This document shows positions 44,531 through 56,128 of a stretch of 64,000 nt of DNA, in pieces. The translations under genes and the position numbers were made by a program. The number at the start of each line of letters is the position of its first letter. The stretch's first letter is position 1. A model generated the notes under the pieces. The model was given only the letters and a program-made list of their open reading frames with translations. It made no database searches and was not told the DNA's origin. The DNA is from Adiantum capillus-veneris. Its lineage: Eukaryota > Streptophyta > Polypodiopsida > Polypodiales > Pteridaceae. The stretch covers positions 110,182,549-110,246,548 of the forward strand of contig CM043953.1 of assembly GCA_014529385.2 (NCBI GenBank), given 5' to 3'.

Positions 44531-45876
44531 CTTGGTGGTGCTTTGATCAAGCTCACATGGGGGTGAGAATTTATAATGAGATTGCTAGTCACGACAATTG
44601 AAGAAGGATTGCGGTTGTCATAAAAACTAATATCTAACTAACCCAAATGATTTTCTCATATTGAACTGATCATTTAATGTGGGAGAATAAACGGGAACAA
44701 GAGTTGGAAGAGTTATACAAATTGGCGAGCGAGTATTATCGAGCAACAAAATAATTGAGCAAATCCTTGGGTCAACAATGTTGAGAATCTACCAAAGCAC
44801 AACGTCAGTCAATTCCTGCTTACAATTTATTTAAAAAACACCAGAAAGGCAGTTAAATACCTTCTCTACACGGCATGAATACTTATAGTAAAGATCATTC
44901 ATAATTTTATACTCTTCCTCTTTCTAGAAAGCAAATATGCCCCAACCTCACGGGTAACATGAAATGAAACCAATTATATTGCCGGGCTGCCTCTTGCCTA
45001 GCTGTGTGAGCATCCACTTCATTCATTGATCCCAAGCCAATATCTGTTCTCTTGCTCTCATCACCGTGAAGATCATCGTCATCAAGATCCTCTGTGATTG
45101 GCACAAAGCTCACTTGATCACTACAAAGAATATCATGAGCCACATAGCCTTCACTTCTCTATGAAAGGCTCTCCCAATTGTAGGACTACATCAGAGTTAT
45201 AAAAAATAAAAAATAAACAACCCCTTCAACCATTGCACTATTACTTATGAAATTTGTATTCTACACATTTTCACTACTCAATTTCATAAAAAATAGCAGA
45301 TAAAATAGTAGCAATCATTTCAAAAACACGAAATATTGCAACCCCTTTATTTCCATGACAAAAAATGCTCCAATCCCTTCATTAATTTTACATGAAAAAT
45401 GCCCTAGCTCCTTTGTTTCAATGATTGAGAACCCCCGCCCCCGCCCCCCCCCTCCCCTTCCCTTCCCCCCCTTGCCATCGGTGTCGGACCGCGGGACAGT
45501 TTTGGCACCTATCTGGCATCGACTGCAAGCGGGGGCATTTTTGTCATGGAGCACATGAATAATAAGATAAAGTAGTTTTGTTGAAAATCAAGAAAAAGTA
45601 AACTATTGTACTAGGAAACTAAAGGCTCCTTAGTGACCTTCAAATTCTTGTTATCTGACTGAAGAACGACTAATGTGTTAGTATTGTGTTAATTGAAACT
45701 TTTTAATAAAAGAACTATGTGATGCAACTTAACGAAAGCATAAATCCATGGAGCTCTCACCCTCTCACGTCCTCTCAGCTGAGCACAAAGAATCAAAAGA
45801 AAAACACACAAATTTGCTTACTTATGCACAATAAGGATCACATTCGACATGGCTTTCTCTCACTCAAATATTCCCG
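44531..45876. other. Intergenic sequence without a recognised gene
   Basis: A 78-codon minus frame (44907-45143) and mirrored frames around a C-rich stretch (45430-45470) have no recognised motif. Confidence 0.4.
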
Positions 45877-45919
<43 letters not shown>

Positions 45920-45957
45920 GAGACAGAGAGAGAGAGAGAGACACACACACACACAAA
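45877..45957. repeat. (CT)n(CA)n/(GA)n(CA)n microsatellite
   Basis: CT run, CACACAG, GA run, then CA run. Confidence 0.95.
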
Positions 45958-46056
45958 GTTCGAACACACACAAAATTCAATTACTTGAGCATTATTTCGA
46001 TCGGAAACTTTAAAATAGAATGGCAATGTAAAAAAAAAGGAAACACCAAACAGTCA

Positions 46057-46191
46057 GTGCTCCTTCACTCAGTCCGTGCCGCCGTATATAGCATGGGACT
46101 GGTTTGTTGCTGCAACTAGTCTGCGCCGACGTGGACTGGTTGTAGCAACAAACACGTCCCATGCTATACACGGCGGCGTTACTGAGTGAAG
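46057..46191. repeat. Long palindrome (60-bp arms)
   Basis: The left arm (about 46057-46121) and right arm (about 46133-46191) are inverted copies, both carrying GTATAGCATGGGAC-like and TTGTTGCT(G/A)CAAC segments, around a 12-bp spacer TGCGCCGACGTG. A third, partial copy of the right arm lies at 46255-46305. Confidence 0.8.
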
Positions 46192-46700
46192 GGAGCCGGA
46201 GCCAGTGCTGGCTATTGAGCAGCATTTCATTGCATACCTCGTTGTCAAACAATGACCAGTCCCATGCTATACACGACGACGCTAATGAGTGAAGGGAGTC
46301 GAACCCAGTGCTGGCTATTGTGAGCAACATTTCATTCCATACCTTGCAAACAATGACGAGGTGCCATGCTTTAGTTGTGTTTGACTGCACAACACAGCTT
46401 GGACAACCGACGACGATCCGACGGAGTAGATGACAAACAACAGCGGACGACAAGCGCCGGCGAGTAAATTCGAAGCGGCACCTGACGGTAGTGAGCACCG
46501 GCAAGGACTAAAACTTAGGTAGACATATTGGTCCTGTGACTCAAACGATGACAAGGCACCATACTATGGTCGTGCTCGACGATAGACGATGGCATAACAG
46601 ATCTTGGACAATCGACGACAATCCGACGGAGTAGACAACAAGCAATGGGGCCGACGACGAGCGTTGACGAGTAACATCGAAGTGGCACCTCATGGCACAC
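46190..46700. repeat. Degenerate tandem repeats
   Basis: CCAGTGCTGGCTATTG and its following bases occur at 46202 and 46306. A longer unit with TTGGACAA(C/T)CGACGACGATCC-like sequence and GCGGCACCT/GTGGCACCT end occurs at about 46349-46490 and 46545-46698 (spacing about 195 bp). Confidence 0.7.
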
Positions 46701-47745
46701 TTAAACATCATTTTGATATTCAAGATGGATATTTTTTCTATGTCCTTTGACATTGTCTGGAGAAAAAGTCAAGCTGGAACATGAGAAAACAATATTGGTG
46801 ATCATATTTTTGCCCTTGACAAAGAAGTCTCAGAGTTCTACAAGATAGGTGTCATCTCTAAGTTGTTGTCGGATGCGATTGGCTCAAATAGTGATTAAAG
46901 AGGAGACTAACGACTACACACGTTCATGGACAAGTGTCATTGACCTCATTAAAAACCTCCCACTGTTAGTACAACTATGGCAAAGAAAAGAACTATGCCA
47001 CAACCAAATTGGTAAGGGAGGTAATTGTGGTTCCCAATGCATCACATGTGTTTCATATTAGTACAATTTGTTCAATAGAGAAAGGGGTTTAGTATTAACA
47101 CGCTTGCAGACTTCTTATGGTACTTATGCGTGGATTTCTAGCGACGCAATAGCAAACGTGTTACATACATGTCTTGCAAGCACAACTGCATCAAGAAGCA
47201 CTTAAAAAGCCTTAGGAGGTTCGTAGGCTTACGAGGTTGTGTTGACTTTTTAACAAAATCCAAGTGCCAAATTTTTGGTGGACTTTTTTGAGAGAAGATA
47301 CGTCACCTAGAATTGCATTACGTCTCTAGTATAAAGAGATTGCATGTAGCCAAAGTATTCAATTTTCATAATGGTTCAAAAATCTAGCTTTTCGTCCATC
47401 AATTCTCATATTTGTGGTCGTGAAATAACATGCATGCCATAATTATTTTCTTTCACCATTGTTGTTCTTGCATCAAGTTGTCCCCAAATTTGCTCGAAAT
47501 TTGTTTTCGCTCGGTGATTAGAAACCCAGAGTTAGAATATAGACATGTGCTTTTAGATTTATCTCAGCACGGGACCAAAGGTAATGGGTCCAAATGGGAG
47601 CTGGTCTAGCAAAGAGCAATGCCAGCTAATGGAGCTTAAAAGACCTTAGGGTTAGCTTCATTAAAGACCTCCAAAGGTTAATGTTAAAAGTCCTTAGACC
47701 TAGGACCTTAGGCAAGCTAGAGTTGAGCTTGAGGTGGGAACCCAA
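46701..47745. other. Intergenic sequence without a recognised gene
   Basis: No frame above 70 codons shows a recognisable motif. Confidence 0.4.
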
Positions 47746-47749
47746 CCCA

Positions 47750-47870
47750 AGCTTGAGGTGCTTGTCGTGTTTGCTGACTAAGGTGCTTGTTGTGCTTGCT
47801 AACTAAGGTGCTTGAGGTGCTTGTCGTGCTTGCTGACTAAAGTGCTTGAGGTACTTGCCATGCTTATGGG
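47750..47870. repeat. Minisatellite, about 25-bp unit
   Basis: GGTGCTTGTCGTG(T/C)TTGCTGACTAA repeats four times with single-base changes and a 9-bp GGTGCTTGA insertion in the last two. Confidence 0.8.
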
Positions 47871-50289
47871 ACTAGGGGCTTGAGGAGTTTGAAGTCAACA
47901 AGGTCCTACAAAGAGGGGGGAGAGCCTACAAGCAAGGGGCATGAGAGAGCGCGCGCACGCGCGCGCACACACAATCCTTCACTGGACAAAAAAGCTTAGC
48001 TGATAATTATTTCAGGAGCCCTTCATCTACATCTCTATTAAACCACCCATTACATGATCACACAAACAGGTGTCACAGTAAAAGAAGGTGTTTGGATGCT
48101 CACCTAAAGGTAGGACATGAGTCGCCAAGGCTACCCCATACTCCCGAGTGCGGGGAGTACTGTTAAAATATCTTCTTAGTTGATGACCATAACTACGGTA
48201 CAAGAAAATCTTATGAGGAGGTAGAAACAATTGTTTTTTATCGTAACAATTGGCTGCATTGAGTATAGGATGGTGTGGAATTTAAAGGGAAAGGGTTTGT
48301 ATATAGTTGATGATGCTATTTTTTGTAGAATAGCTACTCAATAGGTGTAATGAAAAGGATACTGTAGGTTTTTTAAAAAAATCAGAAATTCACAAAAAAG
48401 CGAGCTGTATTGGTCTTATAAAATTGATATAATTTTTTTTTGGGCAGTTGTAATACTACAGGTCTATGGTACCTTGGGTAAGTGGACAGACCCCAGACTG
48501 TTTTGGGTTCTAGCTAAGGTGCATATTTTTGAATCGGCTAAAGAGGTCACTATGCACTGATTTCGGAAATTGGTGCCCTGTCTTCTAATATTCTGTAGGT
48601 AGTGTGTGGCATCACATAACCTAGTGTGGGAGTAAATATTGGTTTTTGCAAATTGACTCGACTTTTTTTACCGTATTGCATCACCTACTAGTAAGATTGG
48701 TTTTTTTAGTGCAGATACCTATCTTACTGAATTGGCTAATAGTTATATTGAAGTCACCAAATACTGGCTTCAGATATGTTACCCTGCCTTTTGATATTCT
48801 GTAGAAAGTGAGTTGCATCACATACCGGATTGTGGTAATAAAATGCTGGTATCAAATTTACTTGATTTTTGTTACATCACATACTAGGATGTTTAGTGAA
48901 AGATTCGGGTAGATGGTCACTGATTCAGCATGTGACAAATTTTTGCTGGCCATGGTTGGTTTGAACCTCGGATATTCAATGAAATATGCTTGCCATCATC
49001 TGCTCGCTTCTTAGTATCATTCAAGTATATAAGATCTGGTCTTTACCTACCATCTGGCAGTATATACAACTAAAAGCTTCTAATTAGTTGGTTTAAAATG
49101 TTCTCGATACTATGAGGAAAGTCAATTTTGTTTTCCCTTTAGTTGGTCCGGGCTGTTACTCTTATGTCTTTTCTTTCTCGGACGAGGGTTGAGCTGGCTC
49201 TAGGTACTGAGTCGTCTATGGTGATTATGGTATGAATGACAATGTATAGCTGGCTTGGGCTACAGTATGTCAGACATGACATAATAACATAGATATTTCT
49301 TTATAAAAGGAAGTGAATATAATTTTTTTTTAAAAATAGGGGAGCTCTGGTTTGTAAATTGGTAAATTCTTAGTTTTTTGGAATATCTGAGCTTGTTTAT
49401 AAAAGGGTTCTTAAAGTAAGATCTGTTCCAAAAGATTGTTTTTTCTATACTTCAAACTATAAGGCAGAGGTGGTCCTTAATTAACTAAGATCTGGCTCGA
49501 GATTACTTGCGCCTACCTCTATAGAGGAAAATTCTCTCCAGTCTGATTAAAGAAGAAGTTTCTTTCATTAATCTACCTAAAAAATCTCCTATAATCTTAG
49601 GTTTGACAAAGAAAGTTTTATATTTAAAAAAAAATATATTCAAGAAATAACCTGATATATAGCTGCTCTATGGGGTTTTCACTCTCCTTTTTCAGTTTGG
49701 CAAAAAAGCCAAGGAACTTTTTTTCTAAAAAAACAACAAAATACAAGTTAAGAACTGTGTTTTTTTAATGGTGACATGGATAACAACTGGGAGGCCCAAC
49801 ATCACCTGCGTACAATCACGTGCTAACGAATTGTTTTCTTGTGGCTATGGGTGCAGGTGAGGGCTACCTTCCTTGATTAAAACATTCTGTTCTTAACATA
49901 CAGAGGATCTCTAAATGTGAAGCAAAAAATCCCAGACTTTGGGCTGGCGGTTTCCCGAGCTATATTTTGTTTTCTTCATTACCTTGTACAAAATTTATTT
50001 TCAACTGCAAATAAATTATTGTACAAATCCATTGTTCTTTTCTAGAATTGTTGGTCTGTGAATAGTTAGTGTTCGTTTGCATATATATATATATATATAT
50101 ATATATAGATTTAGAATTGCTTCACACACAATAAATGCAAAAGAGAGATTGACTTGGTTGTTGATCTCTCTCAGACTATGACTCTAGAAATAATCCCCTA
50201 TTATAGTATAATTTATTATACTCTAGTAGGTTGGGGTGCTATCACACAGTCTCAGTGGTTCTTTTTAACCTGACTGTGGAAAGGTTGCT
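47871..50289. other. AT-rich intergenic sequence with repeats
   Basis: Two diverged copies of a unit of about 190-225 bp lie at 48545-48710 and 48735-48890, both containing CCCTG(T/C)CTT(C/T)TGATATTCTGTAG-like and GCATCACATA segments. An AT dinucleotide run is at 50080-50106. No gene recognised. Confidence 0.5.
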
Positions 50290-53131
50290 AGCACTACCAC
50301 TCCACTCTATATTCATGATTCTCGTTCTCACTTTACTTTAAATAATATCATTTCACAAGCTATTACTTCTGTTTACCAGGTTTTGGGAAAGCTCTCTGCA
50401 AGAATTAAAGTCTGCTCTGACCCAGAAAAAAGAGCTCTGATTTCGGAGAAGTTACGACTCGCTAAAGAAATAGAAAAGACCTTCCCTAATATCTCACGTA
50501 GGATTGGGCCTTATCTACATAGGGTTGTAAAATTCAAAAAGATGTAACTCTATGTGTTAGATCTTCAAGTCTACACTTCTCTGACAATTCTATGGAATTC
50601 TAACGACTAAAAATTTTGCAGATTGTTTCCCTTTCCCAAGGGCTCGCTCTTCTTGTGGAACCCCTTTCCCTTGCTTCTCTTCTTGTACTAAAATGTATAC
50701 AAGATAGAGAAGCCTCTGCCTTAATTTACGATGCTTCGAAGGAGTCTAGTCTGTCTCTTGTCCAGCTTATTTCATTTGACCAATGGGTAAAAGTACTAGC
50801 TCTCCTTGTTAAGAATAAATCTGATGGTATCAACCTTTTGATGGAGTTTACTTCTAATTTGGCTGGTCTTTCCAAAGCCCATATTCAGGACTTAGCATCT
50901 TTCTCTTCCAAAGGCTCTGAACTTTCCAATCTTCTTAGAAAATTCTGCGGGCTTAGTCCCATCTTTGTTACGGCTCCCTCTACGCCTATAGTCCCTCCAT
51001 CGAATAGCCTCTTTTGTAGAGATGCAGCTGCATTAGAAGCGGTAAAAGAATTTCAGAAGGACCTTTGTTCACTCAGTGAAGCTTCGCTTTTGGACATGGT
51101 ACCGAAAGTCTCTAGGGCCTTTCCTTTTTTACCTTCACGACAAATTGAGGTAGAATCCTTGGGGGTAGAGCACAGGCATGTGGATGTTCCCGAATAAAGG
51201 ATTTCTTGCACCTATTTCTATGGAAACCTGGGTCTTCCTTGCCAACCTGGCCCCTGCTACTATTGAGGAATGCAAACTTAAAGTTCTTAAAGGGATCCAG
51301 CTCTTGGACAAAGGGGATCTGATTAAAGCTCCATTCAATATGAGTTTCCTTGATGATAAAAAATGTACTTCGAATACAGGTTTATACGCAAGAACTAAAG
51401 GAGTGATGACCTTTAGTAAAGTAATGCTGATTACTACACTGAGACAGTGTGGAATGTGTTCAGGCCTTACCTTAAGTGTGCGTGCATATTCTTAGACCCC
51501 AAAGCTGCTTGTGAGTCAATCATAATTTGGTTTGACCATGCTATTTGGTACGCACAACAATCTGCCTAGTATCTTTCCTGACAAAGCAGAAGAATTTCAC
51601 CTTTCCCTCTTTTGCTCATGGCTTGGTGGACAAGCTAAGGATCTAGTCTTAGTGCAAATTGCCTTTATTCAGTACAGATCAATTATGTGTGACACACTTG
51701 AAGAGCTTGGATCGGATGGGTGTGGTACTCTGCTAACCACTTATGGTGGCTTTAAAGGTATCAAAAGTATGGTTGGGAAAATCAAACCAAATATTGAAGA
51801 TGATGAATCTCAAGTTTCCAAACGACCTAATACTCTTATCTCTCCGGTGGCGTCTTACACCTCTTTCTTAACTCCCTCCTCGAGTGAATCTGTGTTTGGA
51901 AGAGGGAGAGGTAGAAGTTTTGTGAGAGGACGGGGAAGAAACCTACCAATCAGAAACCTTTTGGATATGTAATATGCAGGTACGAAGGAATGCGTGTGGA
52001 AGACTTTACCTACCTCCAAAGGAAGAAGCTTGTAATAAGATTTTCTCACATTGCTTGTTTACTAGCAAGATTTTGGATTTCTTTACTCCCCAAGATATTT
52101 TCTCATAAGGTTTTGGACATATTTTTGGATCGAATTTATTACTAAAAGATGTGATGATTGGATAGAAATACTCGTCGCCTATTAAGAATCTTCTTTATTC
52201 AAATGAATTTCTCCATAACAATGAGATTCCTATTTTCTCTTGTCATCTATTTCAGAAACTCTGTAAAAGCTTCACTGACTTTGGATTACATGTGTGTACG
52301 TCTAACTTAGAAATCATTCCAGATCCACAAGTAAGGAGCCTCTTGAGTAAAGGCTTGAATCATATTCCTCCTTTTCCACTAAATCCTCAAAGTGCCTTAT
52401 TGGTGCTACTTGAATGCCTGGCCGACTTGGCCTTAAAACTCCAAGTGGAGGAGGAAGTTCACTTCCAACTTACCTCAACACTCAAAGGGATTTTTTGGAA
52501 AAAGATCAGTCTTATGCCACAAGTATGGCTAAGCACTGATACTATCTGGCTTGCGCCTAAAATTAAGACCTCTATTTCTGACTCAAAAAAGAAATGGCTC
52601 ATTATTGGCTTAGATAAAGCCTCAAATACGGCTTCCTTTATATGTAAAAGATTAGCATTCGAGGCTGCCAATTCAAGACTTAATAGTAAGGACTTTCTTA
52701 AACTTGAAAACTCTCCGCTTTGTGTAGCTACAACATTAAATAATGAATTATCAAGACTTGGTTATTGTCCTGATTCTCTGAAAATTCTTGTACTCTTCCC
52801 AACATATAAGAATCATAAGCATAAATTTAGATGGATTTCTGACGCTTCCAAAAGCCTGTTCTCTTGTGTTACGAATGATATCACCCACTGCTTAAATTTT
52901 GTTCTACTAGAAATTGAAGATATCTGTGCCATCAAACATAGAGATATAAAAAGATTCAGAAATATAAATTATTGTCCTTTTTGGGTCATTAAAAACGCAA
53001 CCGAGGTGTCTATCAACCTCCCAGATAACATTTTATCTATCTTCACGACATACATAACTCAATGTTATGAAAATATCCCGTTAGATGGACCGTATGGGCT
53101 TGTTAATACCTTATCTGTCTGTCCTGGATAG
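50290..53131 (+). pseudogene. Penelope-like retroelement fragment (N-terminal region and partial RT)
   Basis: The frame at 52292-53131 (279 codons) holds the PLE signature SLLSKGLNHIP (residues 16-26), the LIIGLDKASNT block (103-113, matching the PLE DK motif), YKNHKHKFRWIS (172-183) and the start of RT motif A, FTTYITQCYENIPL (251-264). The family has Asp where this copy has Tyr254, so a catalytic residue is lost. It stops before the YADD box and no GIY-YIG domain is present. Upstream frames at 50616-51197, 51178-51495 and 51532-51972 are probably its N-terminal part, the last ending in a GRGRGRSFVRGRGR tract. Frameshifts and stops separate them. The right edge abuts a minus-strand Gypsy element. 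Confidence 0.62.
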
Positions 53132-54717
53132 TAAATTTCCGATAGTGTGATGGTACATTCATGTTTCCCTTCTCTGACTCCCCTTTACCATCACTATCTT
53201 CTTCAGTAGTCCATGTCTCACGTAAAGACCGTTTCAGTTCTTGGTATTTCTGTTTACGCTCCAGTTTGGTCCACTCTTGGTCTTTTGTTGTTTCTTTTTT
53301 TGATTTTTGAGATTTTTGTGATTTTGTTTCTGTTTTAGCTTTTCGTACTTGTTTTATTTTCTTCCTCGTTCTTTCCCTCTTTTCTTTTGAGAATCTTCAT
53401 GATATTTGATCTTTTACACAATCCTCTGCTTTTACAAGCATCAAATAGTGAGTTTTACCTTTTATCCTAGGCATCGGGTTCTCTCTCGCTTTGTTTCCTG
53501 CTCGTTTCCTCCTATAGCGTTCCTGGCGTCTAGGGTGCTGATTAGCAAAATCATAAAACTTGATATTCTCTGTTTTCCCCCCACGCTCACTTGAGTTGTC
53601 TGAACACTCATTATCTGCATCATTATTTACTTCCAGATGTTCAGAGCAGTTATAAAACTCTTCTCTTTCTGGTGGTTCTATCGTCTCATCTTCTCTTGGG
53701 ATAATGCTTACCATGTAGTAGGGTAGCACATCATAGCCATCCTTATCGCAAAATTTTGTTGTTGGACTATATGTAATGATACAGACATCCAATGTTGCTA
53801 GTATGTGTTCCCATTCTAGAGGTTCCAAGCATCTTCAGGGAAAGGTTCCGGAACATACTCCTTGTCCTCAATCGCTCTTTCTAAGACGCATTCCTCTCTT
53901 CTTAAGCTTCCACAATGTGAAGCTCCGCACATCCATAGCTCTTTTTGTTGCCCTAACCATGCTGGGAGTTTCGATCCTGCTGCTGTAGCTGAATCAAACT
54001 CTTCCACAGGTGTTTGGTTCACATCCTTGTAACTATGGTCTTTCAGGTATATTTTAGTTGTTGTCTCGCCATGTCTGAGGTATATGTGGTCGTAACTCCA
54101 ATCTTGGACCATCTTCAATTGTCGCATGAATGGTCTTCCCAAGATGATCTCATAATTGTTCTTTTTGTCGAAATCGACTATTGCAAATGTATGCTCATAC
54201 TCGATTCCGCACGAAGTGACAATCACTTTTTCTAAGAGTCCTAGAGGCTTCTCCATGAACCCATCTGCCAATTGAAATTTCATTATGGTAGCTCTTAAAG
54301 CTGGTTTTCCCCATTTTTTCCAGATTTCCTTTGTGGAGATAGCAACTCCCGCTCCACTGTCAAGAATAGCTTTGAAAACTACTCCTTGAAATTCTACTGG
54401 TAGCGTGGTGTTTCCATCCTCTCCCTCGCAATACTCTCCAACCTTGTTTAATGGTACTGGCCTAGTGTTTAGTTGAGGTCTATCCAATTCTCTGATCCCT
54501 TCCTAAAGCTTCGAGGTGGGGTCTTTCACTCCAAAATTTTCTAGGCATTTACCTATTGTGGTCCACATGTTTGGTCGTAACCTTAGGAGTTCGGCTAATG
54601 TGATTGTGCATGCCACCGGGGTGGACAATAACTCAATCAATCCTTGTGAATCCATCACTTTGTTAGAAGAAAGTCTTTGAGATGGGATTGCTCTCACTTC
54701 AGACTTGGCTTCATACT
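53132..54717 (-). pseudogene. Gypsy protease and basic region (left part of split element)
   Basis: Continuation of the Gypsy element at 60896-63964 across the Copia insertion. The frame 53816-54487 has an aspartic protease, AILDSGAGVAI (active site DSGAG at residues 43-47) and YEIILGRPFM flap/end motif. The frame 54503-54697 lies upstream in the same phase behind one stop. The frame 53397-53828 is shifted and ends in a Lys/Arg-rich stretch (PRRQERYRRKRAGNKAR). RT, RNase H and integrase are not present; similarity stops where the Penelope-like fragment begins. Confidence 0.78.
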
Positions 54718-54919
54718 TGTTACCATATACACTAGGACCGCCGGGGCATTTTTTCCCTCTTTAGGAGGTTTTTTCCCCCGTGCATTGTATATACGCCCAT
54801 CACTCTAGGGCTATCTATCTTTCCATTGCACACTAAGTAACACACTCTCTATTGTGTGCCTTGAGCTTCCTTTGTCTTCTCCAAGCTGTGCGTGTTTCTC
54901 TGCAACCCTAATTCCAACA
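54718..54919 (+). repeat. Copia 5' LTR
   Basis: 202 bp; carries CCCTCTTTAGGAGG and CATTGTATATACG (TATA-like) and abuts the primer site. Confidence 0.9.
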
Positions 54920-54933
54920 ATTGGTATCAGAGC
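54920..54933 (+). other. Copia primer-binding site
   Basis: ATTGGTATCAGAGC, complementary to initiator-Met tRNA. Confidence 0.92.
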
Positions 54934-55285
54934 AGGTCACGTCCTCCCGGGCTTAGTCGCCAGCTACTCCAGCACACGCCTGCTCACTTTCTCCGATTTC
55001 AGTGAGATTTGGCGAGCGTTCGCAGGTCGACAAAAATTTTGGGATAGCTCAAAGAGCTTGGTCTGCTCAGATTTTTGATTTGGGCTCATTTCGGCCTCCG
55101 TTTCCACTACAGGCTACTAGTACTGCACAAGCTATTTCGTCATTTTGTACAAAATTTCTGTCAGTGCCGTTTTTTTCATAACAAGTGCCTTATAGTCTTC
55201 TACGGTTTGTGCTATATAGCACAGGTTGTTTCCGCTCCGTTTCTCCTATTTTTGGGCAATTTTCACATCAGGTGCAGCATTTACC

Positions 55286-56128
55286 ATGGCTAACAACAAC
55301 AACACAGATGTGTTCAAGATGTTTGTTGCTCAGGACAGGTTGGATGGGGACAACTACCCTATGTGGGCTTATATGATGCAGCATGTTCTTGTGTCAAAGG
55401 GTGTCTGGAACATTGTGCAGGGCATTGATGTACGTCCTGGTTCTGAGGATGTAGGCGATGTTGAGGATGTTGCAGGTCTTGCTGCAAGGATTGCAGCTGT
55501 TAGAGTTGTTTTGCCTACGACAGAACAAGCTCGTTGGGATGTTAAGGATGCGCAGGCTCATGCATTGATTGCGTTGTCTGTGAAGCGCACCATTGTTCCT
55601 CACATCCGTTCAACAAAATCTGCAAAACAGGCTTGGGATATTCTAGCAGGTCTTTATGCAAGCCGCAATGAGGCTAAAATTGCTTTGCTGCGTAAAGAGC
55701 TGGAGTCGTAGATTATGCATGAGGAAGATGATATGGACACTTTCCTTGCTAGTGTCAAGGATATCAATGAGCAACTTATTTCTGCAGGTGAAGTTATTTC
55801 AGAAAGTTCCCTTGTGCAGACTGTTCTTGATGCCTTACCAGATTCTTACCAGACTTTTGCTAGTACTTGGAGACTTATGACCCAAGGAAATCCAGAAGTT
55901 GTCAATTTTGATGCATTATGCACATTGCTGTTGCAAGAGTCACTTTCCAGAAAAAACAGGACTAGATAGCGTGCAGTTGAACAGGCTTTTATTGCTTCTC
56001 AAAGAAAGGGTGGTAACAAAAATGCGGCCACTTCTTATGGTTCTGCTGCGAGTGGCAAAAATCCTGTTCCTAATGCTTCTGCTGGCAGCAATTCGTTTGG
56101 AAATTCTGGTGATAAGGGCAAAAAGAAG
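55286..56128 (+). pseudogene. Copia gag
   Basis: Starts MANNNNTDVFKM at 55286; the upstream frame to 55226 is leader. LDGDNYPMWAYMMQHVL (residues about 17-33) is the usual Copia Gag entry motif, and the UBN2-type capsid fold continues past two stops, TAG at 55709-55711 and at 55967-55969. A Ser/Gly/Asn-rich linker leads to the zinc knuckle in the next feature. Confidence 0.85.

Noticed and set aside
44907-45143. 78-codon minus-strand frame with an acidic stretch
   Set aside because: It is short, without family motif, splice context or neighbours that support a gene.
47750-47870. CRISPR-like direct repeats
   Set aside because: Units are contiguous without unique spacers, and the DNA is from a plant nucleus; it is a minisatellite.
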